From NCBI GenBank assembly GCA_963665395.2, contig OY762251.1, positions 3,162,001 to 3,226,000 of the forward strand: a DNA stretch of 64,000 bases, in the 5' to 3' direction. The position numbers and the translations under genes are program-made. This document shows positions 32,593-40,494 of the stretch, one piece after another; position 1 is the stretch's first letter, and each line of letters opens with the position of its first letter. The notes below the pieces were generated by a model that saw only the letters and a list, made by a program, of their open reading frames with translations, did not search any database and was not told where the DNA came from. The DNA comes from Bin87 sp963665395 (lineage in GTDB: Bacteria > Chloroflexota > Dehalococcoidia > Lucifugimonadales > UBA3495).

Positions 32593-33415
32593 GGGGGTTC
32601 CCTCCGTGGTCTATCGCATGATTGTTGCGGTACGGTGCGACGTGAATCGCGCCGTTTCTGACCCGGGCAATCATCGCCTCTTTGCCGCCGCTGTGGCGGG
32701 GCGGAGCGGTGGCCGGCCCTCCATCGTCCTGCCCGGCGTACCCGGCTATCCGCAGGTTGGGGCGGGCAATGGACATCGCCACTATGGTGGCCGTAGCGTC
32801 GCCGGACGCCCCCGCGTGGGCTTGCCCCCGCAGTTCTCCGAAGACCACAATGTCGCCATCGGCCCTGACCTGCGCTCCCGGATTCACGTTGCCCAATATC
32901 ACCAGATTGCCCGCGCCATTGATCACCTCCCCCGCCCGACACGTGCCCCGCACAATCAGCCCCGGCGCCCCGTACCGCTCGCCCCCCGGAATAATGCCGC
33001 CAACCAGAACCTCATCGCCGCTCTGCCCACCGTCGTCAGCGACCTCCGTCTTGTCGGTATCCTTTTCCTGCCCGGCGGGCCGCCGGTCGGGCGACACATC
33101 CTCGATCAATTCGGTAATGCGCTGCCTTTCCCGTTCCAAAATCTCCGGCTCGCACCAGAACCGCTTCACGGTGAGACCCGATTGAGATTCGACCACCCGC
33201 CTGATTTCGGCCTGTTGGTCCTGCCGCAGCAGCCGCCGGCCAATGTCCACGACCACCTCGCCACCGGAATAGAGCTTCCTATTCCGTTTCAGGTGCTCCA
33301 GCAAAGCCCCGCAGGCCGCCTCCATCGGCGCATCGTCGTCAACTTTGAAATTGACCGATGTGCCCCGACCGGAGACCTGCACCAACCCTTTGGTATCCGT
33401 ATCCTTCGTCCGCAT
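32582..33415 (-). CDS. minC: septum site-determining protein MinC
   Basis: 277 residues. An N-terminal domain (about 1-105), a polar linker with many Asp/Lys (110-135), and the C-terminal beta-helix: VRGTCRAGEVINGAGNLVIL, GNVNPGAQVRADGDIVVFGE, LRGQAHAGASGD. The FtsZ inhibitor. The last ~60 residues (GPATAPPRHSGGKEAMIARV and on) follow the usual end of the fold. Confidence high because of minD and minE. Confidence 0.93.
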   Translation of the reverse strand: MRTKDTDTKGLVQVSGRGTSVNFKVDDDAPMEAACGALLEHLKRNRKLYSGGEVVVDIGRRLLRQDQQAEIRRVVESQSGLTVKRFWCEPEILERERQRITELIEDVSPDRRPAGQEKDTDKTEVADDGGQSGDEVLVGGIIPGGERYGAPGLIVRGTCRAGEVINGAGNLVILGNVNPGAQVRADGDIVVFGELRGQAHAGASGDATATIVAMSIARPNLRIAGYAGQDDGGPATAPPRHSGGKEAMIARVRNGAIHVAPYRNNHAIDHGGNPHER

Positions 33416-33490
33416 CGCTGATATTTATAGCAATACCGTCCCTTTCGTCGCCCCTGCCACCGGCTGCAAGTTTGGGTGATTTAAAAAATT

Positions 33491-33516
33491 GGGGCGACCC
33501 CAATCGAGGCCGCCCC
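33491..33516 (-). terminator. intrinsic terminator of the thiolase operon
   Basis: On the minus strand, GGGGCGGCCTCGATTGGGG followed by TCGCCCC forms an imperfect GC-rich hairpin, then AATTTTTTAAAT. It lies about 30 bases after the thiolase stop and precedes the divergent minC leader. Confidence 0.75.
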
Positions 33517-33546
33517 ACGAATGATTGCAACGCCGTCAAGCGGTAA

Positions 33547-34719
33547 TCAATCCGGCCTCCCGAAAACGGCAACCGAGCAGGTGAACGACCCGGGCCGCCC
33601 GCCCAGGTTGTGCGTGATGCCCAAATCAGCCTTCTGCAACTGCCGTCCCCCGGCCTTGCCCTGCATCTGCTTGTACACCTCATAGATCATCCGGATCCCG
33701 CTGGCCCCAATGGGATGCCCAAAGCATTTCAGTCCCCCGTCGGTGTTCACCGGCAGGTCGCCTTCCAGCGAAAACGCGCCGTCCGCAACGTCCGCGCTGG
33801 CCTGCCCTCGCGGGCTGAACCCCAGGTCTTCCATGATGATCAATTCGGTGATCGTGAAGCAGTCATGCACCATCGCCATATCGATTTCGGCCCGCGGGTC
33901 GGATATGCCGGCCTCTTCATAGGCGGCCTGGCTGGCCCGCACCGTTTCCGGGAAGTATGTGAAATCCCAATCGTTCCGCAGCACGCCGAAGGCTCCCACC
34001 GCCAACCCCAACCCCTTGACCAGGATGTAGTCGTCGCGCAGGGTGCGGGCAATCTCCGGCGTGGTGATGATGGCCGCCGCCGCTCCATCGCTGACCCCGC
34101 AGCAGTCGTACAGCCCCAACGGCCAGGCAATCATCGGCGCGTTAATGATCTGGTCCTCGCTCACCTCCCGCTGGAAGTGGGCTTTGGAGTTCAGCGTACC
34201 GTTGTGATGGTTCTTGGACGCAATCTGCGCCAGCGTCCGTTTGCCGTCATCGTACTCGATGCCGTAGTGATGGAAATAGCGGGTCGCCGCCATGGCGAAC
34301 TGCGACGGCGGCGGCGTGGGCGGCTCCACGTCCGAACCCGGCCCGGCGGCGATGGCCAGGCCGGAAAAGCCACTGTCCTTCAGTTTCTCCACGCCCATGG
34401 CCAGCACGATGTCATAAACCCCGGCCGCCACGGCGTAGCAGGCGTTCCGAAATGCGTCCGTCGCGGTGGCGCAGGCGTTCTCCACCCGCGTGATGGGAAT
34501 GTAGTCCAGCTTCAACGCCTCGGCCAGCGGCTGACCCGTCCGAAAGCTGCTCACCGTCCCCAGCCAGGCCGCCTGGATGTCCCCGGCGTCCAGCCCGGCG
34601 TCCTCGTAAGCCTCGTAGGCCGCCTCCACCATCAGGTCGCTGGCCGAGGCGTCCCACCGCTCGCCAAAACGGGTGCAACCCATCCCAACCACGGCCACCC
34701 GGTCTCGTATTCCACTCAT
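33547..34719 (-). CDS. thiolase / SCP2-type acetyl-CoA acetyltransferase family
   Basis: 390 residues. Thiolase fold with the nucleophile loop ENACATATDAFRNAC (Cys near 83), HDCFTITELI, and the C-terminal GGLKCFGHPIGASGIRM with its base Cys/His. This subgroup (SCP2/lipid-transfer type) works with DUF35 proteins. It is the last gene of a minus-strand set: HMGCS-like/DUF35 fusion, TIR fusion, thiolase. Substrate is unknown; acyl-CoA condensation or cleavage is likely. Confidence 0.85.
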   Translation of the reverse strand: MSGIRDRVAVVGMGCTRFGERWDASASDLMVEAAYEAYEDAGLDAGDIQAAWLGTVSSFRTGQPLAEALKLDYIPITRVENACATATDAFRNACYAVAAGVYDIVLAMGVEKLKDSGFSGLAIAAGPGSDVEPPTPPPSQFAMAATRYFHHYGIEYDDGKRTLAQIASKNHHNGTLNSKAHFQREVSEDQIINAPMIAWPLGLYDCCGVSDGAAAAIITTPEIARTLRDDYILVKGLGLAVGAFGVLRNDWDFTYFPETVRASQAAYEEAGISDPRAEIDMAMVHDCFTITELIIMEDLGFSPRGQASADVADGAFSLEGDLPVNTDGGLKCFGHPIGASGIRMIYEVYKQMQGKAGGRQLQKADLGITHNLGGRPGSFTCSVAVFGRPD

Positions 34720-34746
34720 GACAAACTCCTTCGCGTTCTTGCCGGA

Positions 34747-35676
34747 TTAGCCGAATATATTCGCCAGATGCAGACGCAGGTCGGCTTCCAGGCTGCTTTT
34801 GCCCCGTATTGCATTCTCGTAGAAGATGACGCGATACCCGCCTATGTCAAAAGGCAGTGCAGTGTCTCGTTCCGCCAACAGAATCACCGGCTTCCTCAAA
34901 CCGTGGGCGTATCCCAACTCATAGAACACGTTGGGATTGACCGGCGTAATCTCAGCGATAATTACGCTGGATTCGGCCAATCCTTGGATAATGCTCTGTA
35001 ACACGATGCCAGGGCGGTAGATGTCGGAAGCGCGATACGCTTGGATTCCCGACTCGGCGCAAACGGGCTGGATTACATCCTCAAACAACTCGTCAAAGGG
35101 CGAGGTGAACTGCATGACGACGAAAGCGGTGCGGGCTCGGGTTGCAACTTCAACCGGCCCGAAACGAACCGAGTTGACACCCGAAGCGTATATGGCGACC
35201 TGTTCCGGTTCCACTGGCCGGCTCAAAACGTGATCCAGCACTTTGATGCTGCCTACAATTAGTTTCAACCGCTGACCCTTCAATTCTACTTCAACTTGGT
35301 GAGGATGGTTGAGCTCCAGGTTGGTCATCCGGCCGGCGTCCGACAGCCGTGTCCATCGGGTGCGCGGGTCAAACTCTTCAACAACATAGGCTTCCTGGCC
35401 GCCACCGATCCCGGCGGCGAAGTAGCCAGCGTTCCGCCCGCTGAAGCCCACCAGAATGCGCCCAGCGCCGGCGTCGGAAGACAGGTTGATTGTCGTCCTC
35501 ACCCGGCCATTGTTGAACCGGACGCCGCTCAATGCAATCCCGTGGACGTCCGGTAGGTCTGCCGACGGCTCGGCATCGGCTCCCGTTCCCTCGTAAATCA
35601 TGGAATTGTCGGGTTCTCTATTCCAGAGTCCCCGTATGGGTATCCAATGGTCAACCAAGGTGAACTGCTCTGCCAT
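34747..35676 (-). CDS. LamG-like domain fused to a TIR-like/nucleotide-binding domain
   Basis: 309 residues. Residues about 9-175 are a beta-sandwich with LamG-like features (GVRFNNGRVRTTINLSS, GRILVGFSGRNAGYFAAGIG, HQVEVELKGQRLKLIVGSI). Residues about 182-309 are the TIR/deoxyribosyltransferase-like domain: AFVVMQFTSPFDELFEDVI, SSVIIAEITPVNPNVFYELG (Glu253 as the expected catalytic acid) and GKPVILL-like RKPVILLAERDT. Such domains occur in NAD-cleaving and predicted nucleotide-signalling defence proteins. It sits between the HMGCS-like and thiolase genes with gaps of 16 and 27 bases. A sensor-effector role is inference. Confidence 0.75.
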   Translation of the reverse strand: MAEQFTLVDHWIPIRGLWNREPDNSMIYEGTGADAEPSADLPDVHGIALSGVRFNNGRVRTTINLSSDAGAGRILVGFSGRNAGYFAAGIGGGQEAYVVEEFDPRTRWTRLSDAGRMTNLELNHPHQVEVELKGQRLKLIVGSIKVLDHVLSRPVEPEQVAIYASGVNSVRFGPVEVATRARTAFVVMQFTSPFDELFEDVIQPVCAESGIQAYRASDIYRPGIVLQSIIQGLAESSVIIAEITPVNPNVFYELGYAHGLRKPVILLAERDTALPFDIGGYRVIFYENAIRGKSSLEADLRLHLANIFG

Positions 35677-35692
35677 ACTGAGGCTCCCAAAA

Positions 35693-37126
35693 TCACGATG
35701 CCACTACCTCTGAGACCGCCGTCCGCCGCGGGATCGCCTTCCAGTAGTAGTTGTGTATCCCGTTCACCACCCGCAGCTTGCGGAAGCTCATCTCCACCGG
35801 CATCCCCACATGAACCTCGTCCAGTTCCCGGTCCGTCATCATGCACAGTACCCGGCCCCCTCCCTCAAAATCCACCACGGCCACCACCAGCGGGGTATCC
35901 ACCGCCCCGGCGATGTAGTCCATGGAATAGGTGAAAACCTCCGCCGGCTTTTCGCTCAGCCGTACCGGCTCGCTGTCGTCCACCCGCCGGCACTCCACGC
36001 AAACCCGCTGCGCCGGATATTGCACGTAGCCACAAGCCCGGCAGCGCGCTCCGTATAACCGCACGTTCTTGTCCCCCTCCCGCCACAATGCCGACACCGA
36101 CGGCGACGCCGGCGCCGGCCGCCGCGATGCGTCGTCCAGCGTCCACACTTCCCGCCAGCGTGCGTAGGTCTCATAGCTGCCCAGCGTCTTTTTGGCGTCA
36201 GCCCAGCCGGACACGCCCATGGCCGGCCCGCCGTAGTCGGAAATGCCCGCGGTAGCGCGAAAACCCAGCGCGTCGGCGCCGTCTCCGTAGGACAACGCCA
36301 GCAGCAAGTCCCCCGGCGCCGCCGATTCCAACGCGGCGGCCAGCAGCATCGGCGCGAATGCAGCCCCGGTATTGCCCACCACGCCGAACCGCGGTTCCTG
36401 AACCTGACCGTCGCCAAACCCCAACTGCCGGGCCAACCGGGCGTGGCGGCGAGCGTCCGGCGCGTACAGCGCCACTTTCCCCACGTCCGACGGAGCGATG
36501 CCGGTACGCTGGCAGTAGTCCCGGAACGCTTCCGGCACGATGCGCTCGATGCCCTCTTCGGTGGCGAAACGGTCCTCCCAGGTGCGGACAAAGGCGTCGC
36601 CGGGCGCGCGCCACGCATCCAGCATATTGTCGGTCACCGAGTGGCTTCCCACGTGCTCCGCAATCACCTCCCGGTCGGCGATGACGAATGCCGCCGCCCC
36701 GTCGCCGGACGCCCGTTCCGTCTCCCCCCGGGGCGGCCCCTGCCGGCTGTCGGCGATTACCACCAGGACTTGGCTCGCCCGACCCGACCCGGCGGCGTCC
36801 AGAGCCGATTGCAGGGCGTTGGTGCCGGCCCGCAATACGTTGGTCACGTCAACGGCGAATATGTCCGACCGCAAATCCAGCGCCGCCGCCACGATGGCGG
36901 CGCACTGCTTTTCCGCGTAAGGCGGCGTCGTGCTGGCGAATATGATCCCGTCTATAGCGGCCCGGTCCCGCCCGGCCAGGCAATCCGCCCCGGCCGCCAC
37001 CGCCATCGTCACGCTGTCCTCGTCAAAGTTCGCTACCGCCCGTTCCTGCCGCGAGTTCCAGCCGGCGGTTTCGGCTCCCAGACGGTAACGGGGGATGTAG
37101 GCGCCATAGGCGGCGATTCCGGCCAA
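35693..37126 (-). CDS. HMG-CoA-synthase-like protein fused to DUF35 zinc-ribbon/OB domain
   Basis: 477 residues. The first ~330 are a ketosynthase III/HMG-CoA-synthase-like fold (AAYGAYIPRYRLGAETAG, FDEDSVTMAVAAGADCL, ASTTPPYAEKQCAA, GDGAAAFVIAD, LSYGDGADALGFR). Where the catalytic Cys should precede K/R-A-G-T there is Leu98 (TNVLRAGT). The C-terminal part has a zinc ribbon CRACGYVQYPAQRVCVEC and OB fold of DUF35. It belongs with the thiolase two genes on, as in thiolase/HMGCS/DUF35 complexes. Likely a condensing or channelling role without classical chemistry. Confidence 0.8.
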   Translation of the reverse strand: MAGIAAYGAYIPRYRLGAETAGWNSRQERAVANFDEDSVTMAVAAGADCLAGRDRAAIDGIIFASTTPPYAEKQCAAIVAAALDLRSDIFAVDVTNVLRAGTNALQSALDAAGSGRASQVLVVIADSRQGPPRGETERASGDGAAAFVIADREVIAEHVGSHSVTDNMLDAWRAPGDAFVRTWEDRFATEEGIERIVPEAFRDYCQRTGIAPSDVGKVALYAPDARRHARLARQLGFGDGQVQEPRFGVVGNTGAAFAPMLLAAALESAAPGDLLLALSYGDGADALGFRATAGISDYGGPAMGVSGWADAKKTLGSYETYARWREVWTLDDASRRPAPASPSVSALWREGDKNVRLYGARCRACGYVQYPAQRVCVECRRVDDSEPVRLSEKPAEVFTYSMDYIAGAVDTPLVVAVVDFEGGGRVLCMMTDRELDEVHVGMPVEMSFRKLRVVNGIHNYYWKAIPRRTAVSEVVAS

Positions 37127-37288
37127 AATCGGGCCTCCTCAACTTCGCAACAACTGACCGCGATGCTATCAGCGCCCGCGAAGCAGTGTCAACGCAGCAG
37201 TGGCGGCAGGGTAGCGTTCCGTTTTAGGTGGTTTAATTCGGCAAAACGCCGTGGCCAGCGCGTGTAGGGGCGAATAATTATTCGCCCC

Positions 37289-38701
37289 ATAGGCATCAAG
37301 TTAAGCGTTATCGTCCAGGGCGAGCAATAATTGATAGGCGCTGGGGCGTTGCCGACGCCCTTCAATTCTACACCCGGCGCGCAGGCATAAGCCAATCTGT
37401 TCGATGACGGTGGCCAGGGCCATTATTCCGGTCATGGCGCTGGCCAGCATTACGGCGTAGCGGCGGACCGTATGCGCAGCCTTGACCAGACTGCGGTTCG
37501 GGTACATCCAGACCGCAGTCAGCAAGGTCCAGTGCAGGATGACCATGGCTACCAGTTTGGCATAGACCTCGCAGAGTATCCGCCAGGGGTTTGCCGAGCG
37601 CCAGCGGTCAATGCCGCCGCGCTGTTTCCACAGCTTGAAAAGCAGTTCAATCTGCCAGCGGGCGCGGGCCAAGATCAAGGCTTCCTCCCGGTTCAGCAGG
37701 GCCACGGGCGCGTTGGTTACGTAAATGGTCCAATCGCAGAGAGCCAGACGGGCTTTGCTGGGTTGCTGCTGTTTCTTGCGGGCTTGGTCTTTCAGTTGAC
37801 GGCGCCGCTGGGCGCCTACTTCCGGGGGTACTCTGGCGCCCAGCAGACGGACGGGCAAGCGGTGGGCACTGCCCAGCAATACCGGCTGGTCGATGCTGGT
37901 GGCGGCGGGAGTGGACAGCAACCGCGCCAAGTCCAGTTCGGCGCCGTCGCACTGGTAGAGTTTGGTGCCGGTCTTGTACCGGGACAGGAAATAGCCGCTT
38001 TGCTGGGCTATTTCCCGGAAGGTGTCCAGGCGGTAATACCCCAAATCGGCCAGGCGCAAAGCCCCCGGCGGTAGCGGCGCGCTCTGCACTGGGGAATGGC
38101 TGTCCGGGGTCCGGCCATGATCCAGGAAGGGACCCAGCATCCGGCCCGTGGTCAAGTCCAGCCGCACTTGCAACTTCAACGCCGACTGTCCGTAGGAACC
38201 GCTGCCGCCGCAGCCCGCCCAGATTTCCCGCAGTGCATCGGGCAGCATGACCACTGAACTATCTTGCACCAGCACGGCGCTGAACCGCTGCAATACCGGA
38301 ATGGCCACCGGCTCCGCGGCAATCACCTCCACTACCGCTGCCGCCAGGACTTGCCGCAAACACTCGGCCGCCCGAGGGGTGAACCGCTGGAACAGGGCCT
38401 GCGAGCTGATTTCCACCCCCAAGGTGGCCGCCATCTGGGTCAGGGAGCACAGGCTGGCGTCCGGGTCCGCCAACCACCCGAAAACCAGGGTCTGCGTGAA
38501 GATACTGCCGCTGAGTTTGGAACGTCGCTGGACCAGTCCTGTCGCCGCGGCGGCTTGCTCGGCGCCGGCGGCGAGAACCTCGCTCATAGCCTGGGCAACT
38601 TCTGGTACACTGCTCATGGGAAGCTCCGGTGGCGATTGATTGGAATGCAATCACCATCTTACCGGTAGCTTCCCATTTGTACCCCCTAACTTGATGCCTA
38701 T
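37289..38701 (-). mobile_element. IS4-type insertion sequence, 1413 bp
   Basis: Terminal inverted repeats ATAGGCATCAAGTTA (37289..37303) and its inverse (38687..38701). It is flanked by identical 22-bp palindromic copies (37267..37288, 38702..38723), which appear only once in the empty site at 29904. The single gene is an intact DDE transposase. If the IS ends are as stated, the target duplication is 22 bp, long for IS4; shorter if the IS ends include part of the palindrome. Confidence 0.88.
37301..38617 (-). CDS. IS4-family transposase
   Basis: 438 residues from the ATG at 38617 (GGAG seven bases before); an in-frame TTG 33 bases earlier is less likely. DDE landmarks: VLVQDSSVVMLPDAL (first Asp), RLADLGYYRLDTF (second Asp) and the WQIELLFKLWKQ helix of the Y-R/E region (last Glu). 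The stop codon TAA lies within the terminal repeat. Reading frame is intact so the element may be active. Confidence 0.92.
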   Translation of the reverse strand: MSSVPEVAQAMSEVLAAGAEQAAAATGLVQRRSKLSGSIFTQTLVFGWLADPDASLCSLTQMAATLGVEISSQALFQRFTPRAAECLRQVLAAAVVEVIAAEPVAIPVLQRFSAVLVQDSSVVMLPDALREIWAGCGGSGSYGQSALKLQVRLDLTTGRMLGPFLDHGRTPDSHSPVQSAPLPPGALRLADLGYYRLDTFREIAQQSGYFLSRYKTGTKLYQCDGAELDLARLLSTPAATSIDQPVLLGSAHRLPVRLLGARVPPEVGAQRRRQLKDQARKKQQQPSKARLALCDWTIYVTNAPVALLNREEALILARARWQIELLFKLWKQRGGIDRWRSANPWRILCEVYAKLVAMVILHWTLLTAVWMYPNRSLVKAAHTVRRYAVMLASAMTGIMALATVIEQIGLCLRAGCRIEGRRQRPSAYQLLLALDDNA

Positions 38702-38837
38702 GGGGCGAATAATTATTCGCCCCTACGAAGGAAAACCACCTAAATTGCAACGCTACCGTGGCGGCAGGCAGGACAATCGTGCCATCCTCATCATTTCGGC
38801 CCCCTCTATCGTCATTCCGGCGAGGGAAGCCGGGCCT

Positions 38838-40256
38838 CTACTTTGCGAGTGGCTCACCTGGCGCGTTAGGAGGCGCCTGCCCGTAGCTGTTGTCGCCCCA
38901 GCACCGCACCGAGCCGTCGGCCTTCCGGCCGCAGGTGTGGTTGCTGCCGGCGCTGATTTCGTCAAAAACCACGCCGCTGGGCGGGGTGGACTGGCCGGCA
39001 TCATTGCTGCCCCAGCAGCGCACCGTTCCCACCGTCTGTACGGCATTGCCGTCAGCATCGATGGCGCAGGTGTGGTTCTTGCCCGCGCTGATGGCGCTGT
39101 AGGTGTAGGGCTCCTGGTCAATGTCGCCTTCTCCCGCCGCCGGCGGAGTGCTCTGGCCGGAAGTGTTATCACCCGCACAGCCTGCCGTTCCGTCCTCGTT
39201 CAGCCAGCAAGTATGGGCCCCGCCGGCGGTGAGCGCAACGATTCCCGTTCGCCCCGTACGTTGCCCCGATTCGTTGCTACCCCAGCACCTGAAACTTATC
39301 CCTCTGTATTGGTGCGTCGCACAGTTATGGTTATCCCCAACACTGACTGAATAGATGTGGTCGCCCCCACTGTGCTCCAAATCATCAGTCCGGTCCAAAC
39401 CAGGGGCGCCCCAGCAGATTACCTTGTGCGGAGCCCTGTCATTGGCCCGAGCGGCCACGCCGCAAGTGTGGCTGTGTCCGGCGTCAATCTGCGCGAATTT
39501 GAGTTGTGCTGGCCCCGAGGGCACCGCCGCGCTGCCCCAACAGGCGACCGTGCCGTCCGCCGCCTTGATGCCGCAGGTATGCACGCCGCCGGCGGCGACT
39601 TGCAGGAACTCGCCGGCCGGCGGAGAGGACTGGCCGCGCCCGTCGGAACCGAAGCAATCCACGCCGCCGTCCAGCTTGAGGCCGCAGGTGTGAAGATCGC
39701 CGGCGCTGATGGCGGAGTAGCGGGATGGCGCCGGCGGCTGAGCCGTGTCGCGGGTGCGGGCCGACGTCCAGTTGCTGAATTCGAACCAGATCCGGCTCTC
39801 CGCATCGCCGGCATACGCCAGGAGTATGAACCAGTAGTCCGTGTTGGGTTCCAGGCCGGTGAGAACAAACGACGTGGTAGCGGCGCCGGTGTCAGTCCAT
39901 TTGCCGCCCGTCCCGTCGGATTTTACCGACCAGACAAAGTGACCGGTGGCGTATTGGGCCGCTGTCCAGGTCAGGCTGACTTGTCCTACGCCGTTGGCGG
40001 TGGCCTCCAAGTTGGTGGCACCCGGTACGCTTTGCTGGTGTGGTGCGCTGCTATTGCCGGCCTCGGCCGGACCGCCCAATTGCGCCCAGACCATCGCGCC
40101 CACTCCAACAACGAGCAGGGCGATAATCGCTCCTAGGAGCCTAAAAGTCGGGGGGTGAAACGCCGTAAGACCATGAGCCGAACCTCGCTGTGGTACGCCG
40201 GTTTGATAATCGCCGCCGCCAAATATCACCAGTAAATGGTGATAATGCAACGGCAT
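38838..40256 (-). CDS. membrane-anchored FN3 plus RCC1-repeat protein
   Basis: 472 residues from the ATG at 40256; codons further upstream lie in a MITE. An N-terminal anchor (FRLLGAIIALLVVGVGAMVW), an FN3-like domain (NGVGQVSLTWTAAQYATGHF to LEPNTDYWFILLAYAGD), and then seven Cys-paired RCC1 repeats of the form AG-x-H-x-CG...V-x-CWG (for example AGSNHTCGRKADGSVRCWGD), which should form a seven-bladed propeller on the cell surface. Cys pairs may form disulfides. A second, broken FN3 gene is at 57513. Function unknown. Confidence 0.82.
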   Translation of the reverse strand: MPLHYHHLLVIFGGGDYQTGVPQRGSAHGLTAFHPPTFRLLGAIIALLVVGVGAMVWAQLGGPAEAGNSSAPHQQSVPGATNLEATANGVGQVSLTWTAAQYATGHFVWSVKSDGTGGKWTDTGAATTSFVLTGLEPNTDYWFILLAYAGDAESRIWFEFSNWTSARTRDTAQPPAPSRYSAISAGDLHTCGLKLDGGVDCFGSDGRGQSSPPAGEFLQVAAGGVHTCGIKAADGTVACWGSAAVPSGPAQLKFAQIDAGHSHTCGVAARANDRAPHKVICWGAPGLDRTDDLEHSGGDHIYSVSVGDNHNCATHQYRGISFRCWGSNESGQRTGRTGIVALTAGGAHTCWLNEDGTAGCAGDNTSGQSTPPAAGEGDIDQEPYTYSAISAGKNHTCAIDADGNAVQTVGTVRCWGSNDAGQSTPPSGVVFDEISAGSNHTCGRKADGSVRCWGDNSYGQAPPNAPGEPLAK

Positions 40257-40271
40257 AGTATTTTCCGCTAA

Positions 40272-40295
40272 CCGGGTTGTCAATTGACAACCCGG
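40272..40295. promoter_or_regulatory. perfect 24-bp palindrome upstream of the RCC1 gene
   Basis: CCGGGTTGTCAA followed by its exact inverse TTGACAACCCGG, 16 bases upstream of the RCC1 start. Perfect symmetry with AT-centred core fits a regulator-binding site, or it could be a hairpin of repeat origin. A smaller inverted repeat (TATCACC...GGTGATA, 40224..40244) lies just inside the gene. Confidence 0.4.
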
Positions 40296-40300
40296 CGTCG

Positions 40301-40433
40301 GGTAGCGTTCGGTTTTAGGTGGTTTGGCTTTTGTCATTGCGAGCGTAGCGTGGCAATCTCGTTGGCGTAGCAGCAGTTTTAGCCACTCGAACGCATTGCC
40401 AGAAAACTGAACCACCTAAATTGCAACGCTACC
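40301..40433. repeat. MITE, 133 bp (core type B)
   Basis: Same ends and interior as the copy at 14528..14660: GGTAGCGTTCGGTTTTAGG, TTGTCATTGCGAGCGTAGCG, CGTTGGCGTAGCAG and the closing GCAACGCTACC. Six bases after the palindrome above. Not coding. Confidence 0.85.
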
Positions 40434-40494
40434 CCCGGCGTCGCCTGACATTTGCCCCGACTCCAACGTTGGGAAGGCCCATCCCCGTGCTAGA

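Larger units (their letters stand above)
37210..38757. repeat. MITE (core type A) interrupted by an IS
   Basis: Left end GGTAGCGTTCCGTTTTAGG at 37210 and right end AAATTGCAACGCTACC at 38742..38757. The interior palindrome appears twice, at 37267..37288 and 38702..38723, flanking the IS. An uninterrupted copy is at 29904..30014. Confidence 0.85.

Noticed and set aside
38838..40415. Longer start for the RCC1 protein at 40415
   Set aside because: The first 53 codons lie in a MITE; the ATG at 40256 is the first outside it.
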